A DNA stretch of 64,000 bases from Hydrogenophaga sp. (lineage in GTDB: Bacteria > Pseudomonadota > Gammaproteobacteria > Burkholderiales > Burkholderiaceae_C). Positions 1 to 7,277 of the stretch are shown here, piece by piece. The notes under the pieces are model-generated. The model was not told the origin of the DNA and searched no databases. It was given only the letters and a program-made list of their open reading frames with translations. Each line of letters opens with the position of its first letter. The first letter of the stretch is position 1. The translations under genes and the position numbers were made by a program. The stretch covers positions 1 to 64,000 of the forward strand of contig JAURYH010000050.1 in NCBI GenBank assembly GCA_030653975.1, read 5' to 3'.

Positions 1-141
1 GCGATGTGATGGCACGCCTGCCCATGCAGCGCGCCAGCCAGATCGGCGAGCTGCTGCCACATCGGTGGCAGCCAGCCTGACAAAGCATTCTCAGAAACAC
101 CACCGCGTCCTGCGGTCAAGATGGGATGGCCGCGCGCTTAC
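1..141 (+). mobile_element. 3' end of an IS66-family insertion sequence (cut by window edge)
   Basis: The first 141 bases hold the transposase C-terminus followed by about 60 bases ending in CGCGCGCTTAC. Read on the minus strand this begins GTAAGCGCGCGG, the GTAA-type start of IS66 terminal repeats. The last base of the element is placed at 141. The rest of the IS lies left of the window, so the other repeat and the 8-base target duplication cannot be seen. The element is inserted in the vWA gene that reads toward it from the right. Confidence 0.75.
3..80 (+). CDS. IS66 family transposase TnpC, C-terminal fragment
   Basis: Twenty-five codons plus TGA are visible in frame 3 from the window edge. 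The peptide ends RIGELLPHRWQPA-like (seen: QIGELLPHRWQPA), matching the conserved C-terminus of IS66 transposases, where a segment of the form RIDELLPHRW closes the protein. The stop lies about 60 bases inside the element end, as expected for IS66 tnpC. The 5' part is outside the window, so integrity cannot be judged. Confidence 0.75.
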   Translation, partial: DVMARLPMQRASQIGELLPHRWQPA

Positions 142-1550
142 TCATCACCGTCGAAAATACCCGCTGGGAGTTCAGATGTTGCATGTATTGCGTAATTCTC
201 TGGCCACTCAATCCGCGCTTGCTGCACCGATAGAGAGCGCAAGCGGTGAAATAGGCGTTGTATCGCAGGGCTGACCTGCTCTCCTGCGACCACGAATTCG
301 CAACTGCCACCGGTATCCTCGGCCAAACGACGCAACAGACCCTCAGCCACTGCCGAGCCAATGCCGACCACAAAAAACCGGTGGCCTGATTGTTTGGCGG
401 ATTTGAGCACGGGGTCAATGGAGTGAATTTCTCCATCAGTGATGAGAAGTACATCGCTGCGCTCTGCTCCTGGAATCGCCAAGGTTGACAGAATGGCATC
501 GTTCATTTCGGTACCTCCCAAATCAGCCTCAAGGGTCTGTACCCAGCGTTGAGCAGAGGCCATAGATGCAGGTGCTACCTTCCACAGCGCCTTGCTGCGG
601 TGCTCTACCGAGCTGCCGAACCGGCTCAAACTGAATCGGTCGTCAGCGTTCAGAGTCGACAAGATGCTCTGCAATGCGCTTCGTGCAGCCTGAATGCTGT
701 CGCCATTCATGGAACCACTGCAGTCCACCAGCACCTTCACGGAGGCAGGCTTGCTCGAGCTGGCGGTCAGTTTCGGGGTGAAGCTGGCCATGACCACTCC
801 GCACTCTTCATTGAGACGGTCCCACGTTGCCAGCCCCTGACTGCTGTGGAGCAGCTCGCTGAAAACGAGGACGAAGTCCCGGTCAAGCCAGGCACGGTCA
901 GCGAGCTTGACCTGTGTCTGAAGGCTCGCATTTGTGCCGACTCCGGACAGCGTGCGTGTTGTGATGCGGTGGCTGGGAGAGCCAATCTGGGCTTGGACCA
1001 GTTCTCCCTGGATATTGATTTCGATGTTGAAAGGGTACTCGGCTGTTGCGCAAACCTCTTGTGCAGCATGCGGCTCGAAGCCGCCATCACGTACGGCGTC
1101 TCCATACCGAGGAGCAATGGTAGTTGGGAGCATCAAGCGAAGACTCCCCTGCTCGGGCTGCAGGACTTGAACGTAGCGAAGACGCACGACACAGCTTTCT
1201 CCGGCCATGAGGTTGCCCAATTCCAGCGTGTAGCTGCGGTCAGGGTTGACGGTCACCAGGATGCCACTGTGGCCTTCGGAGAGAGCTTCCTCGTACTCTG
1301 CTCTTGCGGCACCTTTCGCCTTGACCACACCGTGCAAGGTCTCGCCGTTGAGCTCGACCTCTAGCCCCAAAAGCACAGCGTGCCAGGGGAGCGGGAAGGT
1401 ATAGACCACCTCGACATTGGCGGGCTCCGTATTGCGAAACTTCTGCTCAAGTGACATCTCGAGCATGCGGCCAACAACTGTGCCTTGAGCTCTGACGCTG
1501 TCCAGGGCTAGCGACTCTCCTTGCAGCGTCTCGCAGATGGCTGTTCTCAT
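138..1550 (-). CDS. VIT and von Willebrand factor A domain protein, 3' end truncated by IS66
   Basis: The 470-residue product starts with a VIT (vault inter-alpha-trypsin) domain (about residues 10-130). A vWA domain follows (about 265-430) with a complete MIDAS start DCSGSMNGDS, a downstream Thr in GGTEMN, and LLITDGEI. Such proteins are usually much longer (600-800 residues or more), so the C-terminal region is missing. The stop codon TAA (140-138) is part of the IS66 terminal repeat, so the end of this frame is created by the insertion. It follows the MerR gene in the same direction after 44 bases, suggesting a two-gene operon. The domains suggest metal-dependent protein binding; the cellular role is unknown. 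Confidence 0.8.
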   Translation of the reverse strand: MRTAICETLQGESLALDSVRAQGTVVGRMLEMSLEQKFRNTEPANVEVVYTFPLPWHAVLLGLEVELNGETLHGVVKAKGAARAEYEEALSEGHSGILVTVNPDRSYTLELGNLMAGESCVVRLRYVQVLQPEQGSLRLMLPTTIAPRYGDAVRDGGFEPHAAQEVCATAEYPFNIEINIQGELVQAQIGSPSHRITTRTLSGVGTNASLQTQVKLADRAWLDRDFVLVFSELLHSSQGLATWDRLNEECGVVMASFTPKLTASSSKPASVKVLVDCSGSMNGDSIQAARSALQSILSTLNADDRFSLSRFGSSVEHRSKALWKVAPASMASAQRWVQTLEADLGGTEMNDAILSTLAIPGAERSDVLLITDGEIHSIDPVLKSAKQSGHRFFVVGIGSAVAEGLLRRLAEDTGGSCEFVVAGEQVSPAIQRLFHRLRSLSVQQARIEWPENYAIHATSELPAGIFDGDE

Positions 1551-1594
1551 TTCGTGCTTCTCCGTTGGTGTGTGACAGGCTTGTTGGAAACCGC

Positions 1595-2014
1595 TTACTT
1601 GGGTTGACTGGTGGGAGCTTGCGCTCTCAGTTCGTCGAATAGGCTCATGACGGAGCGACTGAACGTCCGTACTTGTTCGGGTGTGAGTCCAGCACGACTG
1701 GGTTCGATGACCAGCTCAACCCCGTCATCGATGGTCAGGCGGGTCACGACTTCAAGTCTGCCTCTGCGATTGGGGCGCTCTGGAACGTTGAGGTCTTGCC
1801 CCTGCAAAAGCTCCCGAATGCGGTCAAGTGACAGCCCTGCCGCCGTCCACTTTTTGATGAGTTGCAGTTGTTCAAGCTGCTTGGTGCCGTACCTAGCGGC
1901 GCGGGTCTCCCCATCAGGGCGGTCCACCAAGCCTTGCTGAACGTAGTACCGGACGGTGCGCACTGGCACGTCGACCAGGGCGCACAGCTCGCTGAGCTGG
2001 TAAGCGTTTTCCAT
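1595..2014 (-). CDS. MerR family transcriptional regulator
   Basis: The 139-residue protein begins with a MerR winged helix-turn-helix (YQLSELCALVDVPVRTVRYY, then QQGLVDRPDGETRAARYG). Here the regulator usually recognises an elongated-spacer promoter. The effector part (about 75-139) is short and shows no cysteine-based metal site, so the ligand is unknown. It lies directly upstream of the VIT-vWA gene on the same strand and probably controls it and itself. The ATG at 2014 is the only start that keeps the whole helix-turn-helix. Confidence 0.85.
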   Translation of the reverse strand: MENAYQLSELCALVDVPVRTVRYYVQQGLVDRPDGETRAARYGTKQLEQLQLIKKWTAAGLSLDRIRELLQGQDLNVPERPNRRGRLEVVTRLTIDDGVELVIEPSRAGLTPEQVRTFSRSVMSLFDELRAQAPTSQPK

Positions 2015-2046
2015 GCGGCCATATTAGCACACCAATACTGTTCTTA

Positions 2047-2526
2047 TTAGTGATTCTTAATGAGCGGTCGCCGGCTAGTCAATTTGCGGACCTGACCAGG
2101 CCGACGCCTGGGACCTAGACGCAATGTAGACAGACCAAAGACAACGCAGGATGCGTTTGAGTCAGTGACAGTTATGCGCACGGGGGCCGGCTCGGTTTGA
2201 TGTTTGTCACACTGGAAACCGCTGACTAGGGCGCTCCGAGACGAAGCAATTGGCTTCAAGCTCTCACGGCACGCCTTTTGAGTGAAAAAGCTCGGGGAGC
2301 AAGAGCAACTTTTCGTCGTGGAGGCGGTCGACGATTTCCTCGCTACGCAGCGGGTGAGCGTGATTTCAGAAGAGTGTTTCGTGTTGGATGTCAGGGCTTT
2401 GGAGCTGGTCTGTTTGGACCGAACGGCCAGCGCAGCTACGAATTTCTTGAAGGTATTTTTTCTGTCGATGGATTTAGGTAACGGAAGTAACAGCGTCGTG
2501 TCCGAAACTTCGACCAGGCGATTGAT
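2047..2526. other. Intergenic stretch without a supported gene
   Basis: This gap separates the divergent MerR gene from the rightward gene at 2629. A GTG-started open frame (2282-2638) exists, but it runs through the terminator at 2527 and overlaps the next gene, so I do not call it. The presence of a strong terminator at the right edge suggests that something short, possibly an untranslated RNA, is transcribed rightward here. No promoter is clear. Confidence 0.4.
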
Positions 2527-2556
2527 GAGCCCACCACCTGGTGGGCTCTCTTTTTA
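2527..2556 (+). terminator. Rho-independent terminator
   Basis: GAGCCCACCA at 2527-2536 pairs perfectly with TGGTGGGCTC at 2539-2548, and TCTTTTTATT follows. No convincing gene lies immediately upstream on this strand, so it may end a short RNA or insulate the 2629 gene. Confidence 0.75.
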
Positions 2557-2628
2557 TTCTGCCCAACTACTGCCTGCCGCCGTGTCCTTGGTTCCTACAC
2601 GTTGCATCACAGAAATTCGGAGTAAGAC

Positions 2629-3258
2629 ATGCACATGAAAAAACGCGGAGCACGAGCGATGCTCTATCGCTCGACCTGGGTGCCAAAAGGAGCCGACGGC
2701 AACACCCACGGGTATTCGAAACAGCAATATTTAGGGAGCTTGGACTTGAAAGTTGAGGAGCTCCCCTTAGCGCTTAAGGACAGGCTGACTGAGGGAGAGG
2801 TCGATTACGTCATGGCCAAGGTTATAGACCCGGCGCGAAGGGCTGCAGTGAGCCTGGCCCAGCAGGAAGTGGCTCGGCAAAAGGACCCGTTGTGGCGTAT
2901 CGACGACGCACTGCGTTTGGTGAAAGAAGCGAGCGCTTTGAGCGCTTGCGCCTTGGTCCCGGATAGCCGAGTCGAATCGTTACGCGGAGAGCTTCAAAAA
3001 GTGAGGACGGTGCAATGGGCGAGTGCGCGACCTGTACCACCGCCTGACCCTCTTTCAGATGCATTGGCCGCGCTACGTCGCGCAGCATCAGCAGTTCGTG
3101 ATGGACGCTACGGCGACGCGCCCAAGGAGGGCGTCAGAGGTTCATCTACTTATCAAACGTGGGTTCAGATTTACCGCGAAATCGAAGGTTCTGCGGGTCC
3201 TGTGAGTTTGCTTAGGGCGCTGCAAGGTCGAGGTTTCGCGAAGGCCAAGGCTCGTTGA
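2629..3258 (+). CDS. Hypothetical protein, mobile-element type
   Basis: This 209-residue protein is not recognised. It begins MHMKKRGARAMLYRSTWV, is basic at both ends and predicted mostly helical (about residues 40-155), with no signal peptide or membrane segment. A GGAG sequence lies about nine bases before the ATG; an alternative ATG follows two codons later. It stands first in a rightward series with an XRE regulator and a RepA-like ATPase, so a plasmid- or island-maintenance role is possible from context only. Confidence that it is a real gene is moderate, based on codon use and spacing. Confidence 0.6.
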   Translation: MHMKKRGARAMLYRSTWVPKGADGNTHGYSKQQYLGSLDLKVEELPLALKDRLTEGEVDYVMAKVIDPARRAAVSLAQQEVARQKDPLWRIDDALRLVKEASALSACALVPDSRVESLRGELQKVRTVQWASARPVPPPDPLSDALAALRRAASAVRDGRYGDAPKEGVRGSSTYQTWVQIYREIEGSAGPVSLLRALQGRGFAKAKAR

Positions 3259-3321
3259 GCGCGTGAAATGCCGGTGTCTATACACAGGACATGCAAGTGC
3301 ATGAACATCCAAAGGACACAA

Positions 3322-3951
3322 ATGAATACCAAGGTAAGCATCACCAGCATTCCATCGAGCAGCCCCAGTTCAACCGATGCACCGGCAGGTCGCCTTGAAA
3401 CGGCAGAGGAGAGGGTCATTCGCTTGTACAACTCCGCTGGCGGACCACTCCTCGGTTGGCTGACGGACGAGGCTCATTCTCGTGGGCTGACACAAGGGGA
3501 GCTGGCGTCAAAGCTCGGGGTCACTTACGGCTACATCGCGCAGTTGCGAAATGGGAATCGCGAGGTCGCTTGCATCAGCCATGGATTTGCAACGGCCTGT
3601 GCTCGTTTTCTGGGAGTGCCGACCGTGGTCGTGTTTCTCTTGAGCGGCTTTCTGACGATGCGTGATTTTTCGTTCACACACGAGTCTGAAGAAGAGATTC
3701 TTGAGCGGGCGATTCGACTCGTGCAGTCCGACCCGCACATCCGTTCGTCCCTGCCAGTTGACTTGGCGTTGCTTCCACTGGATGCGCAGAGGGCCATTGC
3801 GCTGCTCTACAGCGAATCTACCGGTGCAGACGTTTTTCGATTGAGGGAGCTTCCCGAGTGCGCGCGTTGGCTGCAAAGAGCGGCGGTAATTCACGACGAG
3901 AACGAGTTCGCTGCCGAAGCAGGGCACCGAGACACGTCCAAGGTGCTGTGA
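3322..3951 (+). CDS. XRE family (helix-turn-helix) transcriptional regulator
   Basis: The ATG at 3322 is preceded by AAAGGA at five-base spacing. I prefer it to the in-frame ATG at 3268, which has no ribosome site. The product is about 209 residues. After a Ser/Thr-rich N-terminus comes an HTH_3 domain (about 40-100) with LTQGELASKLGVTYGYIAQL. The C-terminal half (about 110-209) is an unrecognised effector or oligomerisation part. It probably represses its own or neighbouring island genes. A terminator follows at 3992. Confidence 0.75.
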   Translation: MNTKVSITSIPSSSPSSTDAPAGRLETAEERVIRLYNSAGGPLLGWLTDEAHSRGLTQGELASKLGVTYGYIAQLRNGNREVACISHGFATACARFLGVPTVVVFLLSGFLTMRDFSFTHESEEEILERAIRLVQSDPHIRSSLPVDLALLPLDAQRAIALLYSESTGADVFRLRELPECARWLQRAAVIHDENEFAAEAGHRDTSKVL

Positions 3952-3991
3952 GCACAGCGCAGGCTGCGCTGTTTTGAATCTTTGATTGATG

Positions 3992-4021
3992 GAGCGGGCC
4001 TTTTTGGTCCGCTCTTTTTTT
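3992..4021 (+). terminator. Rho-independent terminator after the XRE gene
   Basis: GAGCGGGCC (3992-4000) pairs with GGTCCGCTC (4006-4014) with one G-T wobble, loop TTTTT, followed by seven T. It closes the 2629-3951 transcription unit. Confidence 0.85.
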
Positions 4022-4186
4022 GTTTCGGTGACGGTTTAGGCGACCAGCGCGAGTGCATAGCAGCTTGAAAAATAAAAGCACGGTGCTAGACCTTTCACTT
4101 GGGGGGAATCTGTGGCCTCGAGTGCGCTCTGGATGTCGCACGGTTCCGAGGCGCTAGACCTACTTTTAGTGCGAGTGAATGTCTGT

Positions 4187-4408
4187 ATGTACCCCACGAA
4201 AGAAGTCGAAACGAGCAATGGCCCTTCCCAAGACGGCGTAGATGAACTCGCTCAAGTGACTGGTAGCCAGCCTGCCGAAATTGGCAGGGCTTTTCTGGAG
4301 CAGGGCGACCCCGCGAACCCCGTGATGTCTTTATCCAGCATCCGATTGTTCCGAGCGACGCTGGACGAAGCGGCGCGGCACCACCAGATGAACTTGAAGG
4401 GTTTTTGA
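4187..4408 (+). CDS. Small hypothetical protein ahead of the RepA-like gene
   Basis: About 73 residues from the ATG at 4187 (MYPTKEVETSNG), ending at the TGA that abuts the next gene. The open frame extends upstream to 4112, but the segment before 4187 is Cys/Trp-rich and unlike coding sequence. The residues around DELAQVTGSQPAEIGRAFLE and RLFRATLDEAARHH suggest two short helices. No family is recognised. The tight junction with the ATPase gene suggests a co-transcribed small regulator, by inference. Confidence 0.45.
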   Translation: MYPTKEVETSNGPSQDGVDELAQVTGSQPAEIGRAFLEQGDPANPVMSLSSIRLFRATLDEAARHHQMNLKGF

Positions 4409-4410
4409 AA

Positions 4411-5661
4411 ATGAGCCTCATTCCTTTAACTGCTTTCCCCAGATTCTCATCGGTCGCTCCAGCTCCGCGTGTCAATTTTCAGCCCCCGCCATTGATGGGT
4501 CGTGCGCGAGACGAAAACAAGCCTGTGACTTGCTTTCGAGTCCAGCCGGTCCGAACGTGGAGTGGCCGCTCAGCAGAAGCACCAAGATTTGGAAAATTTC
4601 AATTACGAAGCGCGTCGCTGTTCGCTGATGCCTTGCCAATCGCCTGGACCGTGAAGGGGCTGTTTCCGGAGCGGGGCCTGGGGCTGGTGTACGGTGCGCC
4701 GGGTGCCGGAAAAAGCTTTCTGATGCTGGATGTTGCTTGTGCAATCGCCCAGGGGAACAACTGGTTGGGGCGCAAAACTCGGCGTGCCCCAGTTGTCTAC
4801 TTGTGCTTAGAGGGGGAGCGTGGGTTTGCTCAACGAATCCTGGCCTGGGAACACGCGAACGGGAAGAGGGCGCCGGAACTGCTCATGGTGATAGCGGACA
4901 GCTTTCATTTGCACAACTCTGACGATACTGTGGCGCTTTCCCAGGCCATCGTTCGCTGGGTGAAGACGCTTCCCTCAGGCTTGGCCTGCCCGGTTGTCAT
5001 TGTTGATACGCTGAATCGTGCAATGCCCGGCTGTGAAGAAAACGGCTCTGCGGATATGGGGCGTTCACTCGAAGGATGCGCAGTCCTGCAGAAAGCTACC
5101 GGAGGCCTGGTTCTGCTGGTTCACCACAGTGGCAAGGACACGGACAAAGGGCCGAGGGGTCACTCGTCCCTCCAGGCTGCAGCAGACGCCTCTATTTTTG
5201 TCGGGCGCAATGCCAAGGGGCGCTTTTGGGAGAGCAAGAAAGTGAAAGACGGCACGGACGACATCCACGGCGCGTTCGACTTGATTCAAGTGTCACTGGG
5301 CCAGGACGATGACGGCGACCCCGTCACAAGCTGCGTGATTCAGGAGCTTGAGACTTGTCCCCTCGAAAAGGAGGCCACTGGCTTATCTGCCCCGTTGAAG
5401 CTGGCTTTGTCCACCCTTCGAGACGCTGTTGGGCCTATGGGCCTATCCGTCGATGCACAGTTAGACCTTGGGTCGTGGAGGTCGCTCTTTTATACAGCTT
5501 GCCCAGCTTCAAGTGACAGTGGGAAGCGAAACGCCTTCGTGCGGGCCAGAAAGGACCTTCTGGAGGCGGGTTTCATTGTTGAGAGCGGTCAGGCGATAAC
5601 CATCACTGCGACAGGCCTTGCCCAAATCAACTCGCTGGCCAAGGAGGACGCCACTTCCTGA
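4411..5661 (+). CDS. RepA-like AAA family ATPase (hexameric helicase type)
   Basis: The product is 416 residues from the ATG at 4411; a TTG two codons upstream is possible. It shows a RecA-like core with Walker A GLVYGAPGAGKSFLM (about 85-100), a YLCLEGE segment after it, Walker B VVIVDTLNRA, and LVHHSGKD with GHSSLQAAADA. This is the layout of the AAA_25/RepA (RSF1010 RepA) group of replicative helicases on plasmids and integrative elements. The C-terminal 100 residues look like a winged-helix tail. It probably serves replication or maintenance of the island while excised. No partner primase or origin is proven nearby. Confidence 0.75.
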   Translation: MSLIPLTAFPRFSSVAPAPRVNFQPPPLMGRARDENKPVTCFRVQPVRTWSGRSAEAPRFGKFQLRSASLFADALPIAWTVKGLFPERGLGLVYGAPGAGKSFLMLDVACAIAQGNNWLGRKTRRAPVVYLCLEGERGFAQRILAWEHANGKRAPELLMVIADSFHLHNSDDTVALSQAIVRWVKTLPSGLACPVVIVDTLNRAMPGCEENGSADMGRSLEGCAVLQKATGGLVLLVHHSGKDTDKGPRGHSSLQAAADASIFVGRNAKGRFWESKKVKDGTDDIHGAFDLIQVSLGQDDDGDPVTSCVIQELETCPLEKEATGLSAPLKLALSTLRDAVGPMGLSVDAQLDLGSWRSLFYTACPASSDSGKRNAFVRARKDLLEAGFIVESGQAITITATGLAQINSLAKEDATS

Positions 5662-5674
5662 CCCTTTTGCTCCC

Positions 5675-5729
5675 GCCTGCGTCTCACCGTCTCTCACCCT
5701 AAAGGGTGGAGAGACGGTGAGACGCAGGC
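5675..5729. repeat. Large near-perfect inverted repeat (about 26-base arms)
   Basis: The left arm 5675-5700 and right arm 5703-5729 are reverse complements except for one extra base, with a two-base centre. The arms carry GCCTGCGTCTCACCGTCTCT-type sequence. It begins 14 bases after the RepA-like stop and lies 157 bases before brxA. It could act as a two-way terminator, but the U tract is missing and the arms are far longer than needed. A replication or protein-binding site is the alternative. Confidence 0.8.
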
Positions 5730-5885
5730 ATTTCTGGCGTTCACAAACAGAAAGTTAAGGTACGCGACCTTCACCTGGCTAGCTAACGGGAAATCGGCCA
5801 TGGTCTCGGCTAAGCTAGCTGTACTTTCAGGGTTTCGCGCGAAGCGCTTGTTCAAAATCGAAAAAGAACAACTCACACGGCGACA

Positions 5886-6686
5886 GTGAACGAAAAACAT
5901 CAGCAATTACTGGCGAAACTGGGCTTTCGGTTTGGCGTAAACGGACCACATGCAGCCCGGACCATGATGTTCGACGACATCGCGGTTCTGCTTTCCCACG
6001 TGCCAGTATCGGCCGAGTACCAGACGTACTCGAATGAAGTGCAGGTCCAAAATACCCTGGGCAAGCCGACAAAAAAGGCAAGAGAGCTTGCGTTTCGGCA
6101 CATGTCATCCCTGTACGCGCTCAGCCCAGACGTGCCTGTTTTTCGAGCATTCCGGCGCCTTTGGGCCACTGATGAAGCTGCTCGTCCGGTCCTGGCGCTG
6201 ACTATTGCGATGGCTCGCGACCCCCTTCTGCTGGGTACCCAGGATTTCATACTGGGCAAGCAACTGGGTGAAGTCGTTTCTAGGGAAAGCCTCGAGACCC
6301 TGTTGGCCTCGCAAAACATAGACAGATTCAGCTCTGCATCGCTCAAGTCGTTTGCCCAAAACGTCAACGGGAGCTGGACTTCTGCTGGCTTTCTCTCAGG
6401 TCGAAGTCGAAAGACTCGCTCCGAGCCAGTCGTGACCCCGGCTAACGCTGCGTTTTGTCTCTTCTTGGGATATTTGGAAGGGGCTTCAGGCCAGCGGTTA
6501 TTCACCACCCGATGGATGCGCCTGCTCGGTCAATCGCAAGACCGACTCGAGGAGTTGGCCACTATTGCCTATCACCGGGGTTTGTTGGTGTTTATGAATG
6601 CCGGCGGCGTCAAAGAAGTGCGTTTCCCCGACTACCTCACGCCCGAAGAAGAACGAATCCGACAGGAGATTTCACATGTCGTCTAA
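5886..6686 (+). CDS. brxA: BREX protein BrxA (DUF1819)
   Basis: The 266-residue product matches BrxA in length and layout: a small helical DNA-binding protein with RTMMFDDIAVLLSHVP near the N-terminus and an ending like RFPDYLTPEEERIRQEI. BrxA is the first core gene of type 1 BREX, where it supports host DNA methylation and phage exclusion. The start is GTG at 5886; no earlier in-frame start is better. The 225-base gap before it must hold the operon promoter. The stop overlaps the brxB start by 11 bases, so translation is coupled. Confidence 0.85.
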   Translation: MNEKHQQLLAKLGFRFGVNGPHAARTMMFDDIAVLLSHVPVSAEYQTYSNEVQVQNTLGKPTKKARELAFRHMSSLYALSPDVPVFRAFRRLWATDEAARPVLALTIAMARDPLLLGTQDFILGKQLGEVVSRESLETLLASQNIDRFSSASLKSFAQNVNGSWTSAGFLSGRSRKTRSEPVVTPANAAFCLFLGYLEGASGQRLFTTRWMRLLGQSQDRLEELATIAYHRGLLVFMNAGGVKEVRFPDYLTPEEERIRQEISHVV

Positions 6687-7239
6687 GGTCGCCAAGCTGG
6701 CTACCACCTACCGCGAGCACCTCAGCGTGCCCTGGCAAGCAGGGCTCGCAGCCATTCAGCGCGTCATCTTTGCTGTGTACGACAAAGCCGACGAGTTGCG
6801 CCTGCGGGCCAACGTCGCTGAGTTTGAGCTCGCCACCCAGCAAGCAGGCAAGAAGTGGTTGCTGCTCGACGTCACCAACGCATTTCCCGAGTGGATGGCG
6901 GCGCAAGAGTACCGAGACGCCTACTTCGAATCTCCGGAAGACCTGGCCGGGTACCAGACCGGTGAGCTGACCGAGTTCACTGCGAACCTCAATGCCAAGT
7001 TGAAGGCGCGCATCAGCGCCGAGGCAGGCCCCGACACGGTCGTTGCCCTGTTGGGCGTCGGTGCCTTGTTCGGGCTGGCCCGGGTTTCGTCGGTAGTGGA
7101 AGGCATCAAGGAGGCAGTCGATGGTCGACTGCTGGTCTTCTTCCCAGGCGAGCACCATCCCGAGAACCACACCTACCGCCTGCTGGACGCTCGCGATGGC
7201 TGGAACTACCTGGCTGTGCCGCTGCTAGCCAAAGACTGA
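6676..7239 (+). CDS. brxB: BREX protein BrxB (DUF1788)
   Basis: The ATG at 6676 lies inside the end of brxA; the longer open frame upstream is the shadow of brxA. The product is 187 residues, usual for BrxB. It has the DUF1788 features LLLDVTNAFPEWMA, VALLGVGALFGLARVS and RLLVFFPGEH. BrxB is a core component of type 1 BREX with no known enzyme activity, likely a scaffold between BrxC and other parts. A 38-base spacer leads to brxC. Confidence 0.88.
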   Translation: MSSKVAKLATTYREHLSVPWQAGLAAIQRVIFAVYDKADELRLRANVAEFELATQQAGKKWLLLDVTNAFPEWMAAQEYRDAYFESPEDLAGYQTGELTEFTANLNAKLKARISAEAGPDTVVALLGVGALFGLARVSSVVEGIKEAVDGRLLVFFPGEHHPENHTYRLLDARDGWNYLAVPLLAKD

Positions 7240-7277
7240 ATCAATGCTTCAACCGAAAAACCAAAGCAAGGACCACC

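Noticed and set aside
549..1364. Long rightward frame opposite the VIT-vWA gene
   Set aside because: It is the antisense shadow of a gene with recognised domains; no family features.
2282..2638. GTG-started frame of 118 codons left of the 2629 gene
   Set aside because: It runs through the strong terminator at 2527-2556 and overlaps the next gene's start; no ribosome site.
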